64,000 bases of DNA, from the NCBI RefSeq assembly GCF_021018805.1, contig NC_086258.1:6115081-6179080 (forward strand). Direction: 5' to 3'. The translations under genes and the position numbers were made by a program. Shown here piece after piece: positions 1 through 15,100 of this stretch. This DNA comes from Prinia subflava. Taxonomy: Eukaryota; Chordata; Aves; Passeriformes; Cisticolidae. Within the stretch, counting starts at the first letter, position 1. Each line of letters starts with the position of its first letter. A model generated the notes under the pieces. It saw nothing but the letters and a program-made list of their open reading frames with translations. It had not been told where the DNA came from and did not search any database.

Positions 1-2775
<2,775 letters not shown>

Positions 2776-5260
2776 GCAGGGCAAACCCCATCCCATGGCC
2801 TCCTCCAGGACACAGCGTGGAGCTCCTGGGACGGTTCAGGACAAATCTGCTGCCCGCCCAACATATGTGCCACTCATCCAGTGTCTCAGCATCTTCTCTC
2901 CTCTTCCCTTCCCTTCTGAAGGTAGAGTCAGTCCCAGGCCGAAGTGGCACATAATTATAGCCACATATGGAGCGAACTTGGTTAGAAACTTGCTTTTCCG
3001 CACACCCTTATAATAACGGCTATATATACACACATACCCCCCACACGCTCTTTGAGGACAAACAGACTTGCCAAGGGAACAAGAATTTGCTTCCAAACAT
3101 GGAAGGATCTTGGACTATTGGGTTTGACCAATTTGGGTATCTTGCCCAGAGAGCCAAAGAGTTATTTGGTCTTCTCCTCCCGCAGGGACAGTGTGGGAGG
3201 ATCTCGAGCCCCCCTTTCCACCAGGCTGTGACTTGCGGCGCTCAACTGTGTGTGCCAAAGCTGGTCCATGTGTTCGTTTCTTTGTGCAACCCCAGGCACA
3301 GTGTGGGGTTTGGGACTTCCCAAAGTTTAGGACTTTGGGAAGCTGATGGCTCACCCATGCCATGGCCAGTCTCGGCCAGCCCTCTGCACCGTTGCTGCCT
3401 GCATTTAGGAGCTGCCTATGCTGGTGGCATCAGGCTTTGTCCCCTTCCCAGAGAGGCAAGCAGAGCTGCAGCATCTCAATCGACCCTCCTGGAGCCTGTG
3501 AGCTGGGGATGCATCGCCAACCCCCAAGCAGGCACTGCTGCCCTGCCTGGGTGGATTTGCCAGCCATTCTGCAGAGCCCCAGGTCATTGAACCGTCCCAG
3601 GGAAGGAGAAAATTGGAAAAAGCTGTTGGGTTTCAGCTGAGTAGGCGGCTCCCAGCGCTTCGTGCCAGCGAAGGCTTCGCCTTCCGGAGGCACAGCCTCC
3701 CTGTCGGCAGCTCTGCAGATGTGCTCGGGGGTCTGGGGCCGGCGGCTCCATGGGGGGAGGCTTTTCTGGTTTTGCAGAAAGGAAATGGTTTCCCCCTCAT
3801 CCCACCCTGCTGCGCAGCCCAATGAGGCTCCAAGGTGGGATGTGCAGGGGGATGGACGCGGGGTGGGCAGCCTGGCCCTAATCCATGGGACTGCAGCCTC
3901 CACGTTCCCCTGCCCGTTCCACAGCCGGAGTGGTGGAGGTGTGGTGCCCCTGTGCACAAAACCCCCTGGAAACCAGATCACCCTTTCCTCACCCACTGGA
4001 AAGAGCCACCAGCCAAGCACGGGGACACCAGAGGGGTGGCCTGCATGGAGAAGACACCAGCCCTACTTCCCTGGAAGGGGTTGGTTTGGGGGCTGCAATA
4101 ATAGAGCTGAGGACAAACAGAGCAATTGCTGAGGTGCCTCCTCCAGGTAAACATCCTTTGGTTGGTGACCAGAGACTGCAACTGCCACACAAACAAAGCA
4201 ACAAAGTGCCCCTCATTTTCCAGGAGCATCCTCTCCCATTCCCACTGGGGCTCTCACTGCAGCTGCGGCTGTCACGGCCCCAGGGGCTGTGACACCGGGG
4301 CCTTCAGCTGCACCCCAGGCAATGCCAGCCCAGGGGGGACTCACCCAGCACCCAGAGCTGGAGTCCTGATGGGAGAACCATCTCCTCTGCCTGGGCTGAA
4401 GCAGCCCCTCCATGCTGCCTCCAGCCCCTGCCCTCTCTGCTCTACAGTGCAGCCCCCAGCTGGGAGCAGCTGCCTTCTCCTCCAGCCCTGCAGGCAGGGA
4501 GAGGGCACAGCCTGACTGGCACTGCCCACCTCCTCCAGGGAGCAGTGTCACCCCCAATACCCACCCTCTGCCCCCATCCGTATTTCCAGGGCTGGTATCC
4601 CTCCCACTTGTCATGCCAGAAGAGCACACAGCTCCCCACAATGCACACAGACCTGCCAAGCCAGGGGAAAGAAGAGGGATCCACTGTGGATCAAATCATC
4701 CACCCTGAGAAACACCACTTGGGGCAGGAGGAGGGGGCTGGGGGGGTCCTATTCCCATGGAGAGCACAGGGCTCTTTTTTCAGTTATACAAGATGAAACC
4801 ACAGGGATATAAATGTTGCTGCCTCTTTGAGAACATTAATGAAAATAAACCCATTTAATAGTTTGCAGATGCTGTTTCTGTAAACCTAAAAAAAGCAGGG
4901 AATAAATATTTCTTCACTAAATATCTATATGTATATATATATTTGAAAACATTTGCTCCTAATCTTAGGGCCCCTCCTTTGCTGTGCTTTTGGCAGCTTA
5001 TCACAGCTTGTCAGTCAATGCTGAACTCACCAAGAAGAGATACAAATTGCACCCATGGAGGGGTAGCAGGACCGGGGGATTATTGTAATCTAAGCTCTCT
5101 CTCGCCCTTTCTATTTGTACATTTCAATTACTTGTAACAAGATCCACGGTGGATTTGTTTTTTTCTTCTGCATGTCTGTGTTTTGGAAATTTTTGTAAGG
5201 TTTTTGTAAAAACAACTCTTGTGAAATAATGGAGGAATAAATATTTTACTGAGTAGAGAT
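2776..5260 (+). other. PRRX2: PRRX2 3' untranslated region (inferred)
   Basis: About 2.5 kb with no coding signal after the PRRX2 stop. The distal part is AT-rich, with a short TA-rich run near 4925-4945, and contains three AATAAA hexamers at 4844, 4901 and 5236. The extent of the UTR is inferred from the last hexamer and has no direct support. Confidence 0.5.
5236..5241 (+). terminator. Candidate PRRX2 poly(A) signal
   Basis: A canonical AATAAA is followed within about 30 bases by a GT-rich stretch (ATGTGTCCGTGCATGTG), a typical downstream element. AATAAA at 4844 and 4901 are possible alternative sites. Confidence 0.5.
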
Positions 5261-6900
5261 GTGTCCGTGCATGTGATAGGGACCTGAGTCTTCCATCTCC
5301 AGCCACTGTGGTTTCCCCATCTGCCCTGGGCAAGCAGCCTGGGCAGAAATTGAATTAAGAGGCAGCAAGGAGAGTCAGATTCTGCACAGAAATCGAGCTG
5401 AAAAACCCCAAAAGGGTAGAAAGAAACCATCAGATTGTAGAGCACTTTCCAGGGAGCAAAGGCCCACAGGTGCAGAGCAGGCAATGAGCACCCAAAAAGA
5501 GGAGGAATCAGTGGTCAGGCAAAGGCAATGCCAAATAGTTGAGGCAGCCAAAGTTAAACAGGGCTCCAGGAGCTCAGAGTGCTGAGCTGTCAAGCAGCAG
5601 ATTTAATGCAATGTGGAGAGGTGTGAAGATGTGCCCAGGGGAAACTGCCCAGCCCGTGCTCAGACTGAAAGGCAGCGAGTCAAGTGGCAGGAATTGCTAG
5701 GAAGGGATTAGAGAGCAAGGCAGAAAGTGTCCTTACAGCACAAAAAAGCCTGAAATCAATCACCCCAAGATATTGCAGAGAGCAAAGGTGTGGTGCCTTC
5801 AGAGAGGGTGAGAAAGTTAATGGTGGGTGGGTGTTTGTTGGTGCAGTGTGGCAAGGATTCAACTCCTGCACAGAAAACTGCTGTCCTGACTCCCAGGAGC
5901 TGAGAGGAGAAGGGGCACCCGTGTTTCCCTTGTTTCTTTTACTTGTCTTCACCTGCTGAGCTGCAGCAGCCTCCTGTCAGGCCAGCTCATGTGGTGTCAC
6001 TCACAGGATGTCTCTGTCCCCTCCTCCTCCTCCCCAGGCCATCCTCAATCCCCCGCACAGCCAGGGGAATCACAGCACGATCCCATGCACCCAGAGAGGC
6101 TCAGCTCCAGGAGCAGCTCCCTCCCAGCAGCTTTTGTCCCTCCCATCACTGGTGGCCACTGGGACACGTGGATCCTGTGGGTTGCAGGGCTGAGGAAGGA
6201 GGGACCCCTAAACAACCTAGAGGGGAACAAGGCTCATCCCACGTCATCCCTGCAGCACCCAGCAGGAGCAAGTCCCCATTCTGGACATCATCCCAGGCCC
6301 ACCACGGTGCCACACACTTGAACATCCCTGCCAAACTGCACTGCTGCTGCTTTGTAACCACTTATTTATTCATTCTGTAAGTGGCTTGTAGATCATTAGG
6401 GCCAATTGTCCAACCTCCTGCATAAAGAATCTCACCCAAGCAGCATCCTCATGTCCTCTGCACGTGGCCAGTGCACAGCATCCCTTTGGAGAGCATCCAG
6501 CCCCAAGTCAAAAGAGCCTTGGAAGTGATGAACTTACAGATCCCAGGGCAGATTCCTCCAGTGACTCATTACTGTTGACTGCTGGAAATATGTCACTTAT
6601 TTCCTGCCTGAACTGTCCCAGCTTCAGTTCATCTTCCACTAGAGCAGAAGGTCTCAACCCATGGTCAGTCAGCTCCCAGGAGCTGATGGACACCTCAGGG
6701 GTCTCAAACCAGGAGACAGACAAGGGTGGAGAGCTGCAGCTCACCCGGCAGGGTCTGCACTCCACAGGGGAGGGAGGTAGTGAGGGAGGGCTGTCAATGA
6801 AGATGAGCTCAAGGGCGTTCCACAACCTCTCCCAGGACAGGGGCATGTTTCCTCCCAGGAAAGGCACACAGTGCTAATTTTGGCAGGAGAGCTGGTCTCC
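5261..6900. other. Intergenic region, nothing recognised
   Basis: Lies between the inferred PRRX2 3' end and the first repeat copy at 6.9 kb. No exon, RNA gene or recognised interspersed repeat was found on either strand. Confidence 0.5.
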
Positions 6901-6907
6901 ATCTATG

Positions 6908-7035
6908 CACTACCACTTTGGGAGTGGGGGAAGGTTGCAAAGACATTTTCAGACTGTTTCCTTCCTCAACGCAGTTGGTTTTCAACCAGGTGAGTCCAAA
7001 AGGGCGGGTCTCAGGTGATGGGAGGAGCTTTCTGG
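6908..7035. repeat. Diverged direct repeat, copy A
   Basis: About 125 bases that align nearly without gaps to 7727-7862. Shared blocks include GTTTTCAACCAG and AGGTGATGGG, with a common opening GGAAGGTT/GGAGGTTT. The family is not recognised; it may be an old interspersed element. Confidence 0.5.
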
Positions 7036-7726
7036 ACCCCCTTTCCTTGTTTTTGACCCACACCCTGACACTCGTGCATGACTTGCTGACTGCTGAAAAG
7101 CTGAAGTTTGCCCCTAGAATATTTTTAATGAGAACAATTTTGTGTTGTCATCAGCATCGGCTGCTACAGCAGCAAGACAAAACAGAGCTCACAGTGACAC
7201 CCGCCTGATTATCCCCATGCAGAATGAATTACAGACGTATCGCGGTTACAGGATCCTCCTTTCCCGTTACCCTTGTGCTGCTGAGCCCTTCTCCCTCTGG
7301 TGGCAGCGGGAAGGTCTGAAGACCCTCTGAGTCCTGCTGGCACCACCTACAAACCGCAGAAACGCAAATTCCTGTGACAGCAAGGTGTCACCTCCCAGCA
7401 GCCGAGCCCCTCCTGCCCTTTGGAGCGACGCTCCTGTCCCAGGGGTAGCGATGCTCACCCCAAACTCTGCATTCCACATGAAGGAGCATCTCCTCCCTGC
7501 AGCAGGGATTTTGCTCGCTGCTGCTTCTTTCTAGCCCCACAGGGAAGCGACCTAAGGCAGCAGAGGAGCTGGATGGTCGCTATGCACAGGGGGTGTAAGG
7601 CTTTATAATACCTGGGAAGGAGGAAGGAAACAAAGGTTCCTTTTGTAGCTGATGTCACAAAGCCCAGGGAGAGTTATCACGTATAAGGAAGAACTATTGC
7701 AAGGAGACGCACAGCGTTGCATCCAC

Positions 7727-7862
7727 CCACCACAACTTCAGAAGCAGGGGAGGTTTGAAAGAACGTTTGCAAACTGTTCCCGTCCTCAAACCAGTCTGTT
7801 TTCAACCAGGAGACTCCCAAAGAGCAAGTCCGAGGTGATGGGGGGATCTCCCTGGAACTGGC
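7727..7862. repeat. Diverged direct repeat, copy B
   Basis: Second copy of the element at 6908-7035, in the same orientation and about 820 bases further on. On the minus strand both copies keep the same open frame over about 38 codons, sharing WLKT, GNSL and VVV. Two copies aligned without indels would do this anyway. Confidence 0.5.
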
Positions 7863-7974
7863 ATCACATCTGCCTGCTTTGGAGAGGCTGATGGAGCAGA
7901 CACCAGCCTCAACCCTTCCCCAGGGAATGACCCCTCCCTCCATCCTGGACACCCCCATGCGCACCCCCAGCTCT

Positions 7975-8240
7975 CTGGCCAGCAGGCGGGGGCGGAGAAC
8001 CCGTGGGTGCGGGTCCCCCCGGGCAGGTCCCCGTGTCCCCGCAGGGCCCCGCAGCCACACGAGGGTGCTGCAGCCCCGCGGAGCCCGCGGAGCCCGGCGG
8101 GCCGGGCCGAGCCCGCACCGCGCTCTGCCCCGCGCCCGCCGCCCCTGCGCCCCCGGGCCCTTCGCTCTCCGGGGCTCGTCCCCCCCGTGTCACAGGGGAC
8201 CTCTCACAGCTCAGCCCCGCAGCCGGGTTAGAAAACGCTG
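7975..8240. promoter_or_regulatory. Orphan CpG-rich island
   Basis: A sharply bounded stretch, very rich in G+C and dense in CG dinucleotides, between the 3' ends of PRRX2 and PTGES. No annotated gene start is near it. It could be a promoter of an unannotated transcript, an enhancer-associated CpG island or a GC-rich repeat; the sequence does not decide. Confidence 0.4.
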
Positions 8241-8754
8241 GGAAAAGTTATCCCGGTTATAAAAGTTATCCTCAACTTCATCCTCGAGTGGCGGAGAACA
8301 GCAGGGAAGCACTGTCATCTTCTCCACTTCTGAATGCCAGTGCCTGTAGAGCTGGCTCCTCTCATTCTCTCTACAGGTCACAGGAATTTCAATTCCTCAA
8401 GAGGAATAAGGGGATTTGTGTGTCAAAATCCCACCTGCTAGAGGGAGTGGGATATTATGGGAGGGCAGAATAGGAAGAGGGATTTGTGTTGAAGGAGATC
8501 TGCCCAAGGAGGAATCTCAGTCCAGATCCCACCAGGAGAAGGTTTGGATGAAGAAACCCTGGGAGTGGTGCAGGCAGGTAAGGAAGGGGTGTGTCCACAG
8601 GGGTAGGAGGGATCCTGGGGCTTGAACCACCTGAAAGAGTGTGGGAGGGAAAGCAGCTTGTGCTGGGTCTCCTCTTGCTTTTCTCCCAGCTCCAGACACC
8701 TTGAGGAAAGACACGTACTGGTTGTGTGAATCACATTCACACATTTAACCACAG

Positions 8755-8995
8755 AAGGAAAGAACGAACCTTAAAGATCACCTGCCCCCAACCCATCCTG
8801 CCACAGGCAGGGACAGCTTGAACTATACCAGAGTTCTCATCCAGCCTGGCTTTGAGCTCTGCCAGGGCTGGGGCATGCACAGCCCCTGTGGGCAGCCTGT
8901 ACCAGGGGCTCATCACCCTCACAGTGAGGAAATCTTCCTAATGTCTAACCTAAATCTCTCCTCTTTCACTTTGTACCCATTTAAACACCAAACCG
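8755..8995 (-). mobile_element. CR1-type LINE fragment
   Basis: Antisense CR1 3'-region sequence. It opens with a degenerate AAAGATCACCTGCCCC block and a CCACAGGCAGGGACA block, then runs through CCTCACAGTGAGGAAATCTTCCTAATGTCTAACCTAAAT, a diagnostic avian CR1 stretch, reading right to left. It is a 5'-truncated copy with no reverse transcriptase coding. Boundaries are approximate. Confidence 0.8.
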
Positions 8996-10726
8996 TTGTT
9001 CTGCAGTCCCAGGTGGGTTTCCCAGCGTTGCCATTTCCTGTTTGAGCCAGGTGTGAAAAACAAGTTGCACATACAAAGCACACAAACCCCAGAGACTGCT
9101 GGCTGCAGCCACTGCCCTTGCCCTCCTGGAGCAGCAGGAGACACTGGGCACATCCCTTGCACACATAGATGCCAAAGCAGGAATTTGGGAGGTCTGGGCT
9201 TTAGATATTAATTGGGAAAAGGCAGGGATGCCACCCACATGCAGCAACCACCGGCAGTGTCCAGGGGAGAGCCGGTGGCTCTGATCCCAGGAGAGCCCTG
9301 GTGGGACTGGTGCTGCCCAAGCAGCCGAGCCCAGCTTGGTCCTGCTTCCCCCAAACTTCCACAACACTTCAAAATAAGTGAAATGTTTGGGCCTCTCTCA
9401 AGTTTGCCTTGTAGGCTTTTTGTGTTTGTTTTTTTTTTTGAGCCAGGAGAGTTCACATTCCCAAGCTTTTCCCTGCAGCCAGTAAGCAGAGTTTATTTTT
9501 TTTTTTTTAATAAAAAGAAGAAAGCAGAGCTTTGCATGTAACCTCAGCTTCCCTGAGCAGGGCATCAGCCTCAGGCACTGGACAGGCTGAGAAGAGGCTG
9601 AAGCAACTGGCAGATCTGGGGGTTGGAAGGGGGTTCTGTAGCCTCCCTTTTTCCTTCCCATGCCAAAATCTCCATCCCAGCCACATCTCCAACCACAGCA
9701 ACATGTACTGGAGAGAGTCCATTTTATAAAACCACTGCCTTTCTCATTTGAAAACAAACAGGGAAAGAAAACAACCAAGTGGAGACATTTTACAAAACTA
9801 ACACAGACACTGACAGGGCAGCACCTCCCAATCACCAACAACTAAAGAAAATACGGGAAAACCAGAGAAATGAGGCATTTGCTTCCCAGCAACCTAGTTA
9901 AAAAAAAAAAAAAAAAAAAAAAAAGGGGGCTACTTGTCTTGGGAAATACAAGTAGCTCCTTTACAAGTCCTAAGAACAGAAAGAAGAGCAACCACACCTT
10001 ACCTGAGCTTCCTGAGCCCTCCAGGTTTTGGGGTGAACACCAAGCTTTGTAACAACTTGCTGTTCAGGGAAGGAAAACAGAGCAGGACTGCTTGTAATTC
10101 CCAGCTCTGCTGAATTTAAGGGATCAGCACAAATAATGCACACCTAGAAAAGAGTTTCCTCTGCAGGGCAGGTGAGTGCAGAGGAAAAGGATGTCTCTCT
10201 TGAAGTCCCAGGACACTCCAGGCTCTACAGTGGGGTTCAACATCCTGCTGGGGCTGGACCCAGCTGCTGCCCAGCTGCATCGGCTGCTCCCGAAGGAAGG
10301 ATGTATCAGAGCACAACGATTTGTTTTTATTGGGAATATTTGCTTCCTGCCACCAGGATGCATGTGCAGCAGCAGAGGAACATACAGGAGTTCAAGACCT
10401 CATGCACCATGTGAGGCAGAAAAGACTTGTTAAGAGGGGTCTGTGTTACCCAGACATCTGTGTGAAGAAGTGGCCAATCCTGCCCACCTCCCTCGCAGTG
10501 GAAGAGCAAAGAATTCCACTCCAAACTTCACCACACCGCTGAGCCTGAGGCCACAACTGCACTGGGATGGAGTCACTGGTACTGGTTCTACCCAAGCTGA
10601 GCAAAGGCTGAAGATCAGTGTGAGCTGGTGTGCCCCCAGTGCTCAGTGAGGTCTCAGCAGGAGCATCTCTGAGGAGAGCAGAGCCAAGGGCACAGCCTTA
10701 GTGCACAGGACAGGTGGAAGGGGAAT
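8996..10726. other. Intergenic region with homopolymer runs
   Basis: No exon recognised. It holds a run of about 24 A at 9901-9924 and T runs near 9430 and 9495. The A run may be the tail of an unrecognised retrotransposed fragment. A further minus-strand AATAAA (TTTATT on this strand) lies at about 10326. Confidence 0.45.
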
Positions 10727-10732
10727 TTATTT
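10727..10732 (-). terminator. Candidate PTGES poly(A) signal
   Basis: TTTATT on the plus strand, giving AATAAA on the minus strand about 1.37 kb after the PTGES stop. A further copy near 10326 would give a longer 3' UTR. The choice between them is not decided by sequence. Confidence 0.35.
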
Positions 10733-12101
10733 TCTACTCATTCTGGCTTGCCCCTGTGATGTCTGTGTTGTCCACAGAGAAGGGAGGAGGCACTGAAGAG
10801 CAGTTTCCTCCTGCCCTCTCCTCCAGAGGGAGGCTCCATTGCTGCTGCTGCAGCCAGGAGCAGTCCCTGGCACCTGGGGACAGATGTGGAGCTCACGGGC
10901 CTTTGTCACCCGCAATACCCCGGTCCCAGCCTCTCCTCTCCAACACCTCTGGGTGACACTGCAGAGCAGCAAGGCTCCATTCAGAGCCCCTCTGCTCATT
11001 TCCAGAGCTTTCTGCAAACACCAGCTGGCCCAGGCTGTGAATTGCGTGGCAGCAGTGAACAGCGGGAAGCAGCTGAAAGAAAACACCCCTAAGGCCATCA
11101 CGGCACATTTCCCAAATAGCAATGGCCAGAGAAAGGCTACAGAGGGGGAGAAACTCAGTCTGATGCCCTGGGGCCATCTTCAGGTATTAGTGGCATGAAG
11201 ACTAGACTGTCCTTTGTGAGAAAACTCTGCCTGCAAGCCCCTGTTTTGTGCCAGCATTTTACATTTTCCAGAAGTCCCAGAACTTTGTGTCCAGCAAATG
11301 TGTCCAGGGTACAGGATTCCTGCTGGCTGCTCCAGGCCTGTCGCTCTGCTTCTTGCTGTGGTGAGGCTGAGATGGGAAAGCCGGGAGCTGCCAGGAGCTG
11401 CCAGGAGCTGGCAGGGTTCTGCCTGCAGTGGGGATCCTGGCAGGGAGCTGTGTCCTGTGGCGTGAGACGAGGTGGCACTGGGAGCACTGAACGCTTCAAT
11501 GGCTTTGCAACATCACCCCAGAGATTCTGACTTTCCTGTTGTGCTGCCTGAAAGGCACCTGCCTCCTGTCCTCCCTGGTGGAGAGGGAACCTGAGGGGCA
11601 AAATCCTAAAGGACTCCCATTCCCAGAGAGGCACACGGCTGGGCGGGAGAAGGGCGGCTGCTTCGTAACCTCTGCAACCACATCTACTGACTGAGAGACT
11701 TCGTGGGACCCTCATGATTTTCCCCGCCTGATTCATGGAATATTCATGACCAGGAGGAACAGACACACCTTCCCCATCACAGCTCCAAACACAGAAAACC
11801 TTTCCTTCAATGACCCCTGCCTCGAGGAGCAGTCCATGTGCTTCACACCTCTCATCCTCGGCAGGAGTGAGAGAAACCTGCCCCCACACCCCCTCCCTGC
11901 ATGTGTCCCTTCTCTCTGGTGGCTTCTCCAACAAATTCCAGTGGCAGTGGAATTCCATCAAGGCTGCACTGAACATCCTCACGGTGCAGGTGACCTCCCT
12001 GGTGACATCTCACACACACTCACACTCACACTCTCTCCCACTCGCAGGGGGGACCAGCAGAGCCAGGACGAGGGGGTTTGGGTGGTGGGTCTCTCTGGTG
12101 G
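10733..12101 (-). other. PTGES: PTGES 3' untranslated region (inferred)
   Basis: Sequence between the PTGES stop codon and the nearest downstream minus-strand AATAAA. It contains short tandem GAGCTGCCAG copies near 11388-11410 and a CACACT run at 12011-12033. No coding exon is seen. Confidence 0.4.
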
Positions 12102-15100
12102 TTACCAGTACGGGGTGGTGGCCAGCAGGATCTGCAGGGCCATGGAGAAGCAGGGCAGCTGGGCCAGGCTGTACGCCACAGAGCGCGCCGGGGCCCGCAG
12201 CCGCAGCAGGTAGGCGACAGTGTGCACCACCCGCCCCACGCAGAAGGTGAGGAAGTGGATCCTGGCCACCGTGGGGCTGGGCTCCAGCAGGGAGTAGACG
12301 GCTCCGAGGAAGAGGAAGGGGAAGATGTTCTCCATGTCGTTGCGGTGGGCTCTGAAAAGCAAGATGAGGTTGTTCCTTCCCACTGGAATTCTCTGTTTTC
12401 TCTCGTTCCTTCTTGCCAGGGTACCCTCCCCAGGTGCTGCTGGGCCTCTCCATCATTGGGTGGGGCAGACACAGCTCCCAAAAGCATTGGTTCTGCCTTA
12501 CACACAGAGGAGAATTTCAATGTAGAGGCAGGAGAATTTCACACCCTGTGTCTCTCCCTTGGGACACTGAGCTCCTGAAACTTTATCTCTGTGACCTGGA
12601 CACCTTTGCCACAGCAGATGACAGCTCGAGGGTTGCAGCTTTCAAACGGAGCAAAACAAAGGCCCTGTGAAGCTGAGAAAAGCTCAAATCTGGTGTGGTG
12701 CCAGCAGAGCATGGCCCTAGATGTGGCCATGCTACACAACAAAAGGCAGTTCCAGAGCACAGCTTCTCCAGCGGAGAAACTCACAGGATGAGAGGGTTTG
12801 TGGTTTCACCTCTCCCCATAAATGCATCCAAAGGGACTGGGGAGGAGTGGCCCAATGACCCCCACCCACACTGTGCCAGCAGCACCACAGCATGGCTGGG
12901 GGGGACATTGTGGCCATGTGGTGACACATCAGCCCTGATGGGGCCAAGCCCTGTGCTCCAGCTGAACATGCACCTGCCTGGGTGTCACAGCATCACTGCC
13001 AGCACCCACAGAGCTACCAAAACAGGACCTGCTCATGCCATGAGTGTGGGTGGTGTCCTTCCTCCTCCAGGCACCATCCTCTGAACAAAGCCCAAGGATT
13101 TGGGGGTTCAGCAGGGCTGGAAGGACAAATGGAAGAAGAAGGAGGAGAAAGGAGAGAGCTGAGAGGCAGCCAGGGGCCTCTTTAAGAGGCAGGGGGTAAA
13201 TATCCTGCCCTGCTCTGTCCCTGCCCTGCACAGACCCCTGGCTCTGCTCCCCCCCAGATACAGTCTGACATGAAAAGCTGACATCGCCCTTGCTCTGGGG
13301 AAACACCTTGGATTGAATGTGTCTTCTCCAGGGCTGCAAATGGATCAGCAAGGATGGACTCTAAGAGCTTTAGCTGCCCAAGTCAGATCCCAGGCTGCCC
13401 CAGGTTTTTGCTGCAGCTCCAGTTATTTATTTTTCATAGAAGTTTGTTTAGTCTAAATAATCAAAAGAAGAATATGATTATTATTTCTGCTATTATTTTC
13501 TTTTTGCTAGGAAGGAAATGGATCATTTTCCATCCTCCTGCTGGCTATTAGGTGGCACTGGGTGTTTTCTAAAGCAAATGCTGGAGGCAGTGGGATGTGA
13601 GCAATGAGGTCCCCATGCACAGCCCAGGGCTCAAGGCCAGCAGGGCACAGCCCCAGTCCCTTTCCTGTCACCAGCAATCCAGCCTAGCACTTGGGGCATC
13701 CCCTTCAGTAAGGGGGACAGCAAATCAAGCCCAGGGCTGAATAACTCCGTGTTTTACCTCTGAGAAACCGTGATTCTCACAGAAGAGGGGTAACACTCAG
13801 AGTTTGCCAAATCAGACAGGCAAAAGTTTTTGCAATCCTGTTCAGCCTCTTCCCAAATCCCCAAAAAGGGCAGCTGCCTACAGCTCTGGGACCAGACACT
13901 CTGTTGCCTGTCCAAGGATCTGGGGTCCTGTCGGAGCAGGACACAAGGAGTCTTTGAGTATGGATATGGGATGGGACACTGGGAGCCTGCGGGGCTTTGA
14001 GCACCTAGAAAGAGCTGGACTCAGAGCTGGATGTTGAATGCAAACCCAGATCCTTCCCTTGCCCTTGCTCCAGTGCACACCGTGCTCCTGTTAAAGATTA
14101 AACTGCTCCAGTGGGCAGGGTCCCACGGCAGAGCTCGAGGCAGCCTGACCATCTAGAATATTACTTGATTAGCTTAACTTCCCACTTCTTCTTTGCCAGC
14201 AGCTGGTGCAGAGGGAATGGTGGCACCAGGAATTCGGGCACCAGGAATTCGGGCACCAGAGGGAATTCTGGCACCAGGGAAGGCTGGCACCAGGGAAGGC
14301 TGGCACCAGAGGGAATTCTGGCACCAGGGAAGGCTGGCACCACTCACCTGCGGCACCGCTCCACGTCAGGGTCCTCGCGGCAGAACTGCAGCCCCCCATT
14401 GCGCAGGGCATCCTCCGGGTTTGCAAACGCCTGTAAGAGAGAGTCCCCACCTGCTTACAGTCTTCAGCAACCTCACAGGTAGAAGCTTTGCCCCTAATCT
14501 TTGAAGTCCTGTGGGGATTTTTACCTGCCTCAGTTTGTTATTGCTCTTCATAAAAACGAGGGTCACTGCACTTCCGTCCACACTGTCCTGGGGGTTAAAC
14601 CCTGCACCTCCACAGGAGTGTTCCTTGTGCTCCAAAAAACCCAACGCTGCCTGCTGGGCAGGTCCCAAATTGAAGGTTTCAAGGGAGCTCCCACCTTACC
14701 CCAGTCCACTTCTTCCCGTGAAATTCATTTAGAGGAGACTTTGCCAGCCAGCGAGATCACTGCTGGCAGAGAGCTTGCAGGCACAATGCGGCCTCCAAAA
14801 GATAACCAGGACTGACAGATCAGAGAACATTCCCTGGCTGGCTTTTTGGCAGTGGCACCGTGTGGCTTTCCCATGGGGAAATGGGATCCTACACTAATAA
14901 AGTTAAAATGAAAATGATTTGTGCGAGCTCCCCACCTATGCTCAGAAGCTGCTCCTCAGGGACCTGGTTACATCTGACAGCTTCATTTTGCAGCCTGGAA
15001 AGGGCCCTGGTGCTTTCTTTAATTATGTTACAAGCCCAAACTGTCCCAGAGCTGGAGCATAATTTAGAATCACAAGGGTAGAAGACAATTCATCAGTTAC

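Noticed and set aside
11155..11982. A 275-codon minus-strand open frame
   Set aside because: It lies in the inferred PTGES 3' UTR, has no recognisable domain, and shorter frames overlap it on the other strand.
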